NCBI RefSeq assembly: GCF_013407165.1 | Contig: NZ_CP026994.1 | Location: 434,001 to 498,000 of the forward strand | DNA length: 64,000 nt | Reading direction: 5' to 3' | Source of the DNA: Nitrosopumilus oxyclinae | GTDB lineage: Archaea > Thermoproteota > Nitrososphaeria > Nitrososphaerales > Nitrosopumilaceae | In this document: piece by piece, positions 6,944-15,438 of the stretch | Layout: every line of letters starts with the position of its first letter | How positions within the stretch are numbered: the first letter of the stretch is position 1 | Translations under genes and position numbers: made by a program | Notes under the pieces: generated by a model | Databases searched by the model: none | The model's input: the letters and a program-made list of their open reading frames with translations, nothing else | Told to the model about the DNA's origin: nothing

Positions 6944-9900
6944 ATGTTGAAAAATTTAATTGCAATTTTTGCTTTAACTGTTCTTTTTAGTACTATGGGT
7001 GTACAATCTGCCTTTGCAGAGCATCCAATCCTAGATGTAATTGCAAGTGGAGAGACTCATACTGTCACAATTAATGAAACTATTTTTGATTTAACAATAG
7101 AGCAAGGTGGAACTTTAGTTGTTGTTCCTGGAGTAACATTAACCATTGAAGGATTTGTTGAAAATTATGGAACAATTCAAAATAATGGAATAATTTCTAT
7201 AACTGGATTTGGAGGCTATGTATCATTTAATGAATTTGGTTTTCCTGAGATAACTCAAGTTGGTATAGCTTGTCCACCTGAAGAATGCGGTGGTGGTTTT
7301 GGCGAATTAATTAATTTTGGATTAATTGAAAACAATGTTGGGGCTTCAATTCTAAATGAGAATTTCTTTGTAAATGAAGTAGGTGGAATTGTTGATAACA
7401 GCGGTACATTATCTACTATTGGTGGTGCAATTCCACAGTCATTTAATGGATTTAGTTTCCCACCAATTTATCAAACAGGGGGAGGATTTGGCAACGGCGT
7501 AATTGATAATTTTTGGTTAATTCATAATCGAGCAGGTGCAGATATCCTAGTTGATGGGTCATTTTATAACGATAGAGTCGTCAACAATGAGGGAACAATT
7601 ACTGTTCAAAATGGATTTTTTAATAATTTCCAAGGAACAATCTTTAGTTGTTCTGGAACTGAAATTGGGCCAATCAATGGTGGAGTAATTACTGAAGAAT
7701 GTTTTGTATTTGGTGAAGTTCATGGATTCAAATGGAATGATCTTAATGCAAACGGTCTTCAAGACATAGATGAACCTGTTGTATCTGGAATTGAAGTATG
7801 TCTATATTCAGATAATGATAGATTTGGGGGAGGAGACTTTGGTATCGATGGTGTAGTTGGTACTGACATGTTTGGTATCCAAACAGCATTTGCAGGAGAA
7901 GGCTTTGGTTTTGATCCAATAGATTGTATTCTCACTAATGTTGATGGCGAATATTGGTTTACTGATTTACTTCCAGCATTTTATTATGTTGCAGAAACTT
8001 TACCTGATAATCTAGTTCAAACATTCCCAAACACTGAAGAATGTTTTGTATTTGGTGAAGTTCCAACTTTTGAAGTATTTGGATCTACTGCACACTGTGT
8101 TGATTTAGTTGAGGAACCAATTCAAAATGATGTTAATTTTGGAAATATCCTTGCAGCCTCATTACATGGTCAAAAATTAACTGATACTACTGGTGATGGA
8201 GTAGGTGATCAACCAAGAGCATTTGTTGAGATTAAAGCATGTAAAATTACTCCAACTAATTTAGAATGTTCAACTGACTTTAATGATCCAAATACTTTTA
8301 GAACTTATACAATGCAAGATGATCCAAATACTCCTGTTGATGAAACAGGAATGTTTTGGCTTAATGTTCTACCTGGTGACTATAGAGTTGAAGAACGTGC
8401 ACCATTTGGAACATCACAAATACTTCCACCTAATGGAGAGCCATACTTTGTAACAGTTGCAAGCGGTGATTTAGTTGAAAACTTGAACTTTGTAAATCAA
8501 GATATCCCACCTGGTGACATTCAAGGTTCTAAATTCCAAGATGCAAATGGAAATGGACTTAAAGATTTGGGTGAATCTGGAATTTCTGGTATAACATTTT
8601 GTTTAACTCCATCAAACACATGTACTCAAACTAACTTTAATGGTGACTTTTTCTTTAACAATATTCCAGCAGGTCAATACTCTGTAAATGAAATATTGCC
8701 ATTTGGTAGTGTAAACACAACCCCTCTAATTGTTCAGGTTGACGTTATTTCTGATGAAATCGCAATAGTCCCACCATTTGGAAATACTGCTCCTGTTCCA
8801 GCAAATCCTGAAGTTACAGTTGGCCCACTAAACTCATGGGGCTCTGGCGGATTGCCATCAGTTTATTGGCAAAATAACATTACAGTTTCTAAAGATACAT
8901 CCTTTGGATTTGATCATTGTGGTGTAGGCATTAGTCCAACCGCTGTTACATTACAACTTGAATTTACTGAAACAACTGAAACTATTCCAGTAATCCTTGT
9001 GCAAGATCCAACTAATCCAGATGTATTCACTACTGTTCCTGCATTGGAACCATTTTTCCCAAGACATGGTGTTTTGAACTTGAACTTTGATGTATTCTGT
9101 CCTGATGGTACAATAGAATTCCAACAAGGTGGAAGTGTCTACATTGACCCAAGTGGCCAAATAACTGATGTCTGTACTGATGAACCACTTGCAGGTGCAG
9201 AAGTTACATTACTCAAAGAATTCCCACCAGGTACAGGACTATTTGTAATTGCAGCAGAATCTGATTATATTCAAGATACCGGTTCAGTTCAGACAACTGG
9301 ATCAGATGGTAGATATGGTTGGGATACAGTTCCAGGAGTTTACAAAGTATCCGTTAGTGCACCTGGATTTATCACACAAGATAGTCCTGAAGTACCAATT
9401 CCACCACCAGAACTTGAATTAGATTTAATCTTGGATAGAGTTGATGCATGTCCAGTTAGCGGAGATGCTCTAAGAGAACTAAAGGGATCTACTGTAACTG
9501 ATTTAGAAAATATAAACACTGATGATAAAAAGGCTACAAAGGAAATAGCTAAAGCAATCAAATCAATTAACAAAAGTGTTGCAGATAAACTATGGGAAGA
9601 CTCTACTACACTAACTGAAAAACACGGACACAAAGTCTTTGATGAAGAAAAGAAGGCAGTAAAGAGTCTACTAAAGGCTGCAAAGAGTGACTCTTCAATT
9701 GATGTTTCAGGAATAATTGCCACTCTAGTTGAAGTAGATGCACAATTAGCACAAAATGCAATTAATGAAGCAGGAGTATTTGCAGGTGATAAGAAAGTAG
9801 ACAAAGAACTAGACAAGGCTAACAAAGAAATGGATAAGGCCCTAGAGCAACTAAACAAAGACAAACCAGACAAAGCAATAGATCAATACAAGAAAGCATG

Positions 9901-10012
9901 GAAACATGCACAAAAAGCATTAGAGAAAGCTCAAGAAAATGACGACGATGATAGTGAAGAAGAGGATGATGAAGACGAAGATGAAGACGAAGATGACGAC
10001 GAAGACGACTAA
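6944..10012 (+). CDS. giant exported surface protein with SdrD-B/Cna-B-like modules
   Basis: This 1022-residue protein opens with a signal peptide ending near AFA-EHP. A beta-helix-like N-terminal region follows, with recurrent Gly-Thr-Ile-x-Asn-Asn-Gly turns. Next come at least two SdrD-B-type domains (from about residues 256 and 523) with the D-x-N-x-N-G-x-x-D calcium-binding-like motif, a further prealbumin-like module near 407, and a carboxypeptidase-regulatory-like module near 738. The last 190 residues are a charged helical stalk ending in an almost pure Asp/Glu tail. Stalk and tail are shared with the protein at 10813-13746. Probable role is cell-surface adhesion or envelope structure. 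There is no PEFG motif or transmembrane anchor, so its attachment is unknown. Confidence 0.82.
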   Translation: MLKNLIAIFALTVLFSTMGVQSAFAEHPILDVIASGETHTVTINETIFDLTIEQGGTLVVVPGVTLTIEGFVENYGTIQNNGIISITGFGGYVSFNEFGFPEITQVGIACPPEECGGGFGELINFGLIENNVGASILNENFFVNEVGGIVDNSGTLSTIGGAIPQSFNGFSFPPIYQTGGGFGNGVIDNFWLIHNRAGADILVDGSFYNDRVVNNEGTITVQNGFFNNFQGTIFSCSGTEIGPINGGVITEECFVFGEVHGFKWNDLNANGLQDIDEPVVSGIEVCLYSDNDRFGGGDFGIDGVVGTDMFGIQTAFAGEGFGFDPIDCILTNVDGEYWFTDLLPAFYYVAETLPDNLVQTFPNTEECFVFGEVPTFEVFGSTAHCVDLVEEPIQNDVNFGNILAASLHGQKLTDTTGDGVGDQPRAFVEIKACKITPTNLECSTDFNDPNTFRTYTMQDDPNTPVDETGMFWLNVLPGDYRVEERAPFGTSQILPPNGEPYFVTVASGDLVENLNFVNQDIPPGDIQGSKFQDANGNGLKDLGESGISGITFCLTPSNTCTQTNFNGDFFFNNIPAGQYSVNEILPFGSVNTTPLIVQVDVISDEIAIVPPFGNTAPVPANPEVTVGPLNSWGSGGLPSVYWQNNITVSKDTSFGFDHCGVGISPTAVTLQLEFTETTETIPVILVQDPTNPDVFTTVPALEPFFPRHGVLNLNFDVFCPDGTIEFQQGGSVYIDPSGQITDVCTDEPLAGAEVTLLKEFPPGTGLFVIAAESDYIQDTGSVQTTGSDGRYGWDTVPGVYKVSVSAPGFITQDSPEVPIPPPELELDLILDRVDACPVSGDALRELKGSTVTDLENINTDDKKATKEIAKAIKSINKSVADKLWEDSTTLTEKHGHKVFDEEKKAVKSLLKAAKSDSSIDVSGIIATLVEVDAQLAQNAINEAGVFAGDKKVDKELDKANKEMDKALEQLNKDKPDKAIDQYKKAWKHAQKALEKAQENDDDDSEEEDDEDEDEDEDDDEDD

Positions 10013-10125
10013 TCGTCCACTTTAATAAAATAATTTTTTACCAACTTTTAATTTAAAATATTAATTTTCCTTTAAACCAATTTTTAAAATTATATTTGTA
10101 ATAATATTTTTTGACATTAGATCAG

Positions 10126-10133
10126 ATTTATAA
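10126..10133 (+). promoter_or_regulatory. TATA box for exported Hcp-like gene
   Basis: ATTTATAA is centred about 26 bp upstream of the ATG at 10156, so the transcript should be leaderless. It indicates that the Hcp-like gene has its own promoter separate from the giant gene upstream. Confidence 0.6.
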
Positions 10134-10155
10134 TGTAGAATAAATTAGTGATTTT

Positions 10156-10749
10156 ATGAAATTTACTATTTTCTTTGCTGCTCTTTTAGGATTATCACTT
10201 ATTGCAATGTCTGCATCTGATGCATATGGTGCAATCTATGTTAAAATTCCTGGAATTCCTGGCGATGTAACGACAGAAGGATATGATAAAAAAGAATGGT
10301 TTGTTGCAGATTCTTTTAGTTTTGGTGTAGAACGTGAACTTAAAGAAAGTGGTGAAAAGGGTGGCACTGCAGATATTAACATTGGTGTTGGTGAACTGCA
10401 AGAAGTTTCTATTTCAAAAAGTCTAGACAGTGCAACCTCTAAACTTTTCATAGCTAGTGTTGCTGGAAATTCTCATGGAAATTCACAAATCTCATTTGTC
10501 CAATCTTCTGGTACTCACGGACAACCTATAGTATTTTTGGATTATTGTCTTGGAAATACTTTTGTTAAATCTTGGTCAACTAGTGGTGATGCTGATGACA
10601 GGCCAACTGAGGAAGTTTCATTTTATTATAATAAGATAGCATTTAGATATTCTAGTACAATTGATGGTCAAACCTTCACGACCCAAGATCCAGTTGGATG
10701 GGATTTGGTACAGAATAAAGCACACAATCAATGGGATTGTGGAAATTAA
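10156..10749 (+). CDS. Sec-exported Hcp-like (T6SS tube-fold) protein
   Basis: A 197-residue protein with a clear signal peptide (cleavage near residue 25, AYG-A). The mature part follows the Hcp1 family pattern: an opening IYVKIPGIPGDVT strand, a D-SFSFGVER segment, the LQEVSISKSLDSATSKLF core, a LDYCLGNTFVKSWSTSG strand pair and a closing RPTEEVSFYYNKIAFRY strand. Hcp normally forms hexameric rings stacked into the type VI secretion tube and is cytoplasmic. Here it carries a Sec signal and no other T6SS genes are present, so it is probably an extracellular ring or tube protein. Two mature Cys (about residues 131 and 195) could form a disulfide. Confidence 0.8.
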   Translation: MKFTIFFAALLGLSLIAMSASDAYGAIYVKIPGIPGDVTTEGYDKKEWFVADSFSFGVERELKESGEKGGTADINIGVGELQEVSISKSLDSATSKLFIASVAGNSHGNSQISFVQSSGTHGQPIVFLDYCLGNTFVKSWSTSGDADDRPTEEVSFYYNKIAFRYSSTIDGQTFTTQDPVGWDLVQNKAHNQWDCGN

Positions 10750-10812
10750 TTAATTCTCTCGGTGATGTGATTTGCTGTGCTCTGCCCCATGTATTATTGG
10801 CAGGGATGAAAA

Positions 10813-13746
10813 ATGAAATTTTTTAATCTTTTAGTTATTCTGGTACTTTTTGCAACTGTTTTTACAGTACAAGGAGCCTATGCTGCAATTCTGGTTGAAA
10901 TTCCTAGTATTCCTGGAGAATCCAAAATCAAAGATTTTGAAAATCAAATAATTGTAGACTCGCTTAATTTTGAAATTGATAGAACTCTAGCTGAAAGTGG
11001 AAAGGACGGTACTGCTGATATCAATATTGGAGTTGGGGAAATTTCAGAAATAGCAATGAGTAAAAATTTAGATTTAGCATCAAGTGGAATTTTTAAAAGT
11101 TCTGTTTCAGGAAATAATGTTGGTGATGTAAAAATTAGTTTTCTAACTACTACATCTGACAAACCACACGTGTATCTTGAATACATTCTTCATAATTCTT
11201 TTATCAAAGATTGGCAAACTTCTGCAAATTCTGATGACAGACCTGATGAAGAATTTTCATTAATTTTCAACAAAATAGAGGCAACGTATACTCCAATTGG
11301 TCTTGATGGAAAACCAGGAACTCCAGTTACTGAATGTTGGGATAGAGTTAAAAATATGAAATGTGATTTTTCTCCACCACCACCAACTGATTCAGACGGA
11401 GATGGAGTGTCTGACTCTGTAGATAACTGCCCTTCAACTCCAAATGCTTCACAAACTGATTCTGATGGTGATGGGATAGGTGATGCATGTGATACTACTG
11501 GTCCAGTAGATTCAGATGGTGACGGTGTACCTGATTCTTCCGATAATTGCCCTGATGACTTTAATCCGACTCAAGAAAATTTTGACGGTGATGTATTAGG
11601 TGATGTTTGTGATTCAGACGATGATAATGATGGTATTCCAGATGATCTAGATACCAATCCATTTTTACAAAGTGGCGGATTTGCAGATAATGATCCTGCT
11701 CCAATAACTGAAGGAATGGTATTTGCAGGAGACCAAACTATCCGAGTTTCAGATGTTGAAGATCCTAGAGGTGTTAGAATTCTTGCATCAGGAGGAACAA
11801 TCCCTGCTACTGTAACTGCATGTTCAGCAAGTGCTGTATTCATACTTGATGCTGAAGAGGAAGTTATCATCACATGTGATAGTGCAAATATCCAAGTAGT
11901 TTCAGGGTCAATTGATGTTACATTTACTGATGTAAATAATGTGGTTGGAACTACTACACTCAATTCAGGTGATGACTTGACATTTGATGGAACATTATTT
12001 GAGTTTACAAACAATGGTGCATCTCAGGTTGTAATTATTGTTAATGGCAATCCTATTGATATTCCTGTGGGTCAAACAATTCTTGATGCAGATGGTGATG
12101 GTTTTCCTTCAACTTTAGATTGCAATGATGGTGATAGTACCATTTTCCCAGGAGCTACTGAAATTCCAAATGATGGAATTGATCAAGATTGTAACGGAGA
12201 AGACATTGATACTAATCCACCTACACTTACTATTCCATCTGATGTGACAGTTGAGTTCGGTGATGACACTTCTACTACATCTACAGGTACTGCTACTGCA
12301 ATAGATACTGTAGATCCTGCACCAACAATATCTTCTACTGATGTGATTATTTCTGGTACCATTCCTGGATTAGATACCATCACTAGAACATGGACTGCAA
12401 CTGACAATTCAGGAAATGCTGCAAGTGCAGATCAAACTATTACTATTGTTGATACTACTCCACCAGAATTTGATGGAACTCTAATTCAAGATATTACAGA
12501 GGAAGCTACAGGTCCTGATGGTGCCACTGTTGAATTTACATCTCCAATAACTGGTGATGCTGTAGATGGCCAAATTACATCTATCTGTATTCCACAAAGT
12601 GGATTATTGTTTAGCTTGGCTGAACACACAGTAGAATGTACTGCAACTGATGCATCAGGTAATTCTAGTTCAGAATCATTTAGAATATTTGTAGTTGATA
12701 CTACTGCACCATTTGTAATTAGTTCTGGTGATGTTACTGTAGAGGCAACAGCATTTGATACTCTTGCATCTGATGTGACATTGGGAATTCCAAGTGTATC
12801 TGATGCAGTAGACTCTGATCCTATTGTCACAAATAATGAGCCTGCAACTTATCCATTGGGACTAACATCCATACTTTGGACTGCAACTGACTTTTCAGAT
12901 AATGTCGGTGAAGATATTCAATTGGTAACTTTAGTTGATACTACAGCACCTGTTCTTACTATTCCAGATGATGTCAAAGTTCCACTTGATGGACTTCTTA
13001 CACTAGTTGATATTGGAACTGCTTTTGCTATTGATGCAGTAGATTCAAACCCATTAATTACAAATGACTCTCCTGTTGATGGATTTCCAATTGGGGATAC
13101 AACAGTTACATGGACTGCTACTGACTTTACAGGAAATTCTGTAATTCAAACACAGCTCGTCACAATCAATGGACCACAACAAGGTAAACAAGATATTATC
13201 TCTGAATTAGAATTACTAAAAATACAAGCAAATGAAAAGAACACTCCAAAGGAGATAGACAAAGCAATCAAAGATATTCAAAATAGTCTTGAATCCCAAC
13301 TATGGATTGATCAGATTAACTTAGACCCAAAGAAGGGTGACAAAGTCTTCAAAGAAGAAGGTGATGCTATACAGAGACTGCTAAAGATTCTAGGAGATAA
13401 CAATGACGATAAAAAGAAAAAATCAAAAGAAACTCTTGAATTCCAAAACCAAATTCAGAAATTCATTGATAATTTAGTTGATATTGATAGAATATTGGCA
13501 CAGCATGCAATTGACAAAGCAATTGATGAATTTGGCGGAGATAAAAAATCTGACAAAGAAATAGACAAGGCAAACAAGGAGATGGTAAAAGCCCAAGAAG
13601 AATTAGACAAGGATAAACCTGAAAAGGCCATTGATAGATTTGAAAAAGCATGGAATCATGCTCAAAAAGCAATGAAGCACGGTGATGATGAAGACGATGA
13701 AGAAGAAGAGAATGACAATGACGACAAGAAAGATAAGAAAGACTAG
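10813..13746 (+). CDS. exported Hcp - TSP3 - MopE-like - HYR modular surface protein
   Basis: 977 residues in visible modules. A signal peptide (1-25) precedes an Hcp-like domain (about 26-165) clearly related to the upstream protein. Next come calcium-binding thrombospondin type 3 repeats (about 191-282, DSDGDGVxDxxDNCP) and a beta domain. A MopE-like DADGDGF-DCNDGD-IDQDCNGED metal-binding motif follows (about 424-465), then three to four HYR/hyalin-type Ig-like repeats (about 469-786). The protein ends in a charged helical stalk with an Asp/Glu/Lys tail. It lies 63 bp after the Hcp-like gene with no clear TATA box between, so co-transcription is likely. Inferred role is a calcium-dependent surface filament or adhesin. 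The fusion of Hcp to these modules is unusual. Confidence 0.82.
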   Translation: MKFFNLLVILVLFATVFTVQGAYAAILVEIPSIPGESKIKDFENQIIVDSLNFEIDRTLAESGKDGTADINIGVGEISEIAMSKNLDLASSGIFKSSVSGNNVGDVKISFLTTTSDKPHVYLEYILHNSFIKDWQTSANSDDRPDEEFSLIFNKIEATYTPIGLDGKPGTPVTECWDRVKNMKCDFSPPPPTDSDGDGVSDSVDNCPSTPNASQTDSDGDGIGDACDTTGPVDSDGDGVPDSSDNCPDDFNPTQENFDGDVLGDVCDSDDDNDGIPDDLDTNPFLQSGGFADNDPAPITEGMVFAGDQTIRVSDVEDPRGVRILASGGTIPATVTACSASAVFILDAEEEVIITCDSANIQVVSGSIDVTFTDVNNVVGTTTLNSGDDLTFDGTLFEFTNNGASQVVIIVNGNPIDIPVGQTILDADGDGFPSTLDCNDGDSTIFPGATEIPNDGIDQDCNGEDIDTNPPTLTIPSDVTVEFGDDTSTTSTGTATAIDTVDPAPTISSTDVIISGTIPGLDTITRTWTATDNSGNAASADQTITIVDTTPPEFDGTLIQDITEEATGPDGATVEFTSPITGDAVDGQITSICIPQSGLLFSLAEHTVECTATDASGNSSSESFRIFVVDTTAPFVISSGDVTVEATAFDTLASDVTLGIPSVSDAVDSDPIVTNNEPATYPLGLTSILWTATDFSDNVGEDIQLVTLVDTTAPVLTIPDDVKVPLDGLLTLVDIGTAFAIDAVDSNPLITNDSPVDGFPIGDTTVTWTATDFTGNSVIQTQLVTINGPQQGKQDIISELELLKIQANEKNTPKEIDKAIKDIQNSLESQLWIDQINLDPKKGDKVFKEEGDAIQRLLKILGDNNDDKKKKSKETLEFQNQIQKFIDNLVDIDRILAQHAIDKAIDEFGGDKKSDKEIDKANKEMVKAQEELDKDKPEKAIDRFEKAWNHAQKAMKHGDDEDDEEEENDNDDKKDKKD

Positions 13747-13841
13747 TCTGATTTAGCCAAATAATTCAATTTTAAAATTTAACATTATTGAAGAAAATTG
13801 TCTTTTTTGTTCTGGTATCTAATTTTAGATAGAAATAAGCG

Positions 13842-13916
13842 TGCTCCCATCGGGATTTGAACCCGAGTCTTTGGCTTGAGAAGCCAAAATGCTTAACCGG
13901 ACTACACTATAGGAGC
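13842..13916 (-). tRNA. tRNA-Glu (CTC anticodon)
   Basis: A full cloverleaf can be drawn on the minus strand. The 7-bp acceptor stem is GCTCCTA with TGGGAGC and discriminator A. The anticodon stem TTGGC/GCCAA holds loop TTCTCAA, giving anticodon CTC. The T-arm is GGGTTCAAATCCC. There is no intron and no encoded CCA. A TTTAAA box at 13943-13948 is about 27-29 bp upstream of the 5' end. Glutamyl-tRNA is also the precursor for tetrapyrroles through hemA in this window. Confidence 0.95.
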
Positions 13917-14028
13917 TTGTTAAAAAACAAATCAAATCATAATTTAAAGGAAATGTTTTGACTTTGAATGAATTTGTAAAACTTTGTGAGTTGATTCCTT
14001 TATAGAAAAATCAAAGATATGAAATTCT

Positions 14029-14913
14029 ATGGAGATTCAAAAATTCATCAAAGAGAATCAATTATCTGGCGGTCCAATCGGTCTTGGCGGGTGTAGAATC
14101 TCTGAATTATCTTTTGATTCATGCGATTATGATCTTTTCATCTTTGATGGAAAATCAGAACCTGCAAAAATAGTCAAAGCAGGAGATGACTTTGTAACCA
14201 TTCATCATACATCTTTGTCTGAGACAAATTCTGAAAAACTTCTCCAATATCATAAACTAGAAATTCTACAAGACGAGTCTTGGGATCTTCGAATGTTCCT
14301 CTCAAAGATTGAGGAAAAACACACCTCATTATATTCTGATTTTGCAAAAAACTGCCTTATTGAATCACAGTTTTGTTCTCAAAAAGCAATGGAATCAATT
14401 CAATCCTTAGACGTGTTTGCACCTTGCTGGCAAAAATGTGCAACTTACTATTTGGCAAAAGCCATCTCATCAATTAACAATCTACGTCCTAGTCCATCAC
14501 ACATGCTTGATTCACTTCGAAAATTAAAGAAAAACACAATCAATGAGCATATCTCAATTGTAATGCAAACAGTTGGGATTGAGAGGGCTACGCCAACATT
14601 ACTTGAAAGAATGCTAAAATCAACAATTGGGTTCTCTGATATTGTAGAAAAAAATAACTATTCACAAATTATTCAACAAAAATATGATTTCTTTGTAAAA
14701 AATTCAATGCTTTCTGATTGCTATTTTTATTTGGGATATCTAAATCAAGAAAATTTTGTAAAAATCAAAGATTCCTTAAATCGAGAGCAGGATTTGATGC
14801 ATATTCTAAAGGTCGCATTTGATGTTGAGGCTGATTCCAATCTCCTTGAACAGCAATCAACACAAGTTCAAAAGTCCTGCAATGATATCCTTGGGATTCT
14901 CTCAAGTGCGTAG
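14029..14913 (+). CDS. conserved-looking protein with nucleotidyltransferase-like N-terminus
   Basis: 294 residues, not recognised as a named family. The N-terminal segment has GGCRIS followed by a CDYDLFIFDG stretch. This resembles the Gly-Ser/Arg...Asp-x-Asp pattern of DNA polymerase beta-type nucleotidyltransferases, but the second residue of the GS motif is replaced. The rest is alpha-helical with several Cys. No signal peptide or membrane segment is seen. It stands alone. The NTase idea is inference from a short motif only; the reading frame itself is secure. Confidence 0.6.
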   Translation: MEIQKFIKENQLSGGPIGLGGCRISELSFDSCDYDLFIFDGKSEPAKIVKAGDDFVTIHHTSLSETNSEKLLQYHKLEILQDESWDLRMFLSKIEEKHTSLYSDFAKNCLIESQFCSQKAMESIQSLDVFAPCWQKCATYYLAKAISSINNLRPSPSHMLDSLRKLKKNTINEHISIVMQTVGIERATPTLLERMLKSTIGFSDIVEKNNYSQIIQQKYDFFVKNSMLSDCYFYLGYLNQENFVKIKDSLNREQDLMHILKVAFDVEADSNLLEQQSTQVQKSCNDILGILSSA

Positions 14914-14966
14914 TGTTCTAGCTGGATGTACTAACCTTTTAAAATAAGTAAAATCTCTGGATTATC

Positions 14967-15110
14967 ATGGTAGATCAAGCATGTGGATGCGAAGCTGACA
15001 GCGGCGATCCAGATTATTCCTGCGATTGTGCAATGCAAGGTCATTGTATATGCAGTGCTGATTGCAAATGTAATACAGACGTTTGTAAAGAAGCAGTTAA
15101 AGAAATGTAA
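14967..15110 (+). CDS. 47-aa metallothionein-like Cys-rich protein
   Basis: ATG to TAA, 47 codons, with nine Cys arranged as CxC at residues 6-8, 19-21, 27-29 and 33-35, plus Cys40. One His and several Asp sit among them. Densely packed CxC motifs in a tiny acidic protein are the mark of metallothioneins, which bind Zn, Cu or Cd through thiolates. The closest general pattern is the bacterial SmtA/BmtA type. It lies about 55 bp after the previous gene. Copper handling would make sense in a copper-dependent ammonia oxidizer, but that is inference. Confidence 0.65.
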   Translation: MVDQACGCEADSGDPDYSCDCAMQGHCICSADCKCNTDVCKEAVKEM

Positions 15111-15146
15111 TTGGATTAGATCCAATACTAATTTTTTATTTTTTAA

Positions 15147-15314
15147 TTAATCCTCTTCGTCCTCAAAGCCCCATGATTTTACTAATTCTTTTTGGAACTT
15201 GTCAGCTTGTTTTTCATCTAGTCCAAATCCGCAGTTCTTGTGAGTGGGTACTACGGTCATTCCATCTAGTTTGAATTCGACTTCAAACAGGTGGACTTTG
15301 GAACATTCGCACAT
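15147..15314 (-). CDS. 55-aa small acidic protein with N-terminal CxC
   Basis: ATG start and TAA stop on the minus strand. The sequence opens Met-Cys-Glu-Cys, contains a further Cys in HKNCGFGLDE, and ends in a run of acidic residues. The Cys and His could bind one metal. It is convergent with the metallothionein-like gene. No family is recognised. It occupies most of the otherwise empty 15111-15420 gap. Confidence 0.5.
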   Translation of the reverse strand: MCECSKVHLFEVEFKLDGMTVVPTHKNCGFGLDEKQADKFQKELVKSWGFEDEED

Positions 15315-15438
15315 TTCTGGAATTTCTGTACTTATTCCTCTATATTTGCTTATTCGAATAAGATTTTACTGCCTCTTTTTCTCATTTTTTACATTTTTGA
15401 AAAACGTTTAACTATCCGTTTTGACAATTTTTTTTAGA

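Noticed and set aside
9340-9873. 177-residue open frame on the minus strand
   Set aside because: It is antisense to the Lys/Glu/Asp-rich stalk of the giant surface protein, has Ser/Leu-rich low complexity and lacks a promoter; a compositional shadow.
11571-12830. Two antisense open frames (147 and 114 residues) on the minus strand
   Set aside because: They mirror the repetitive HYR and TSP3 coding region and read as Ser/Val/Thr-rich noise.
10156-13746. A type VI secretion system
   Set aside because: Only the Hcp fold is present, with Sec signals. No sheath, baseplate, spike or ClpV gene is visible within the window.
13816-13831. TATCTAA/TTAGATA palindrome as terminator of tRNA-Glu
   Set aside because: On the tRNA strand the palindrome is not followed by a T-run; it is followed by an A-run. 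The T-run on the other side fits the plus-strand surface gene but precedes the hairpin.
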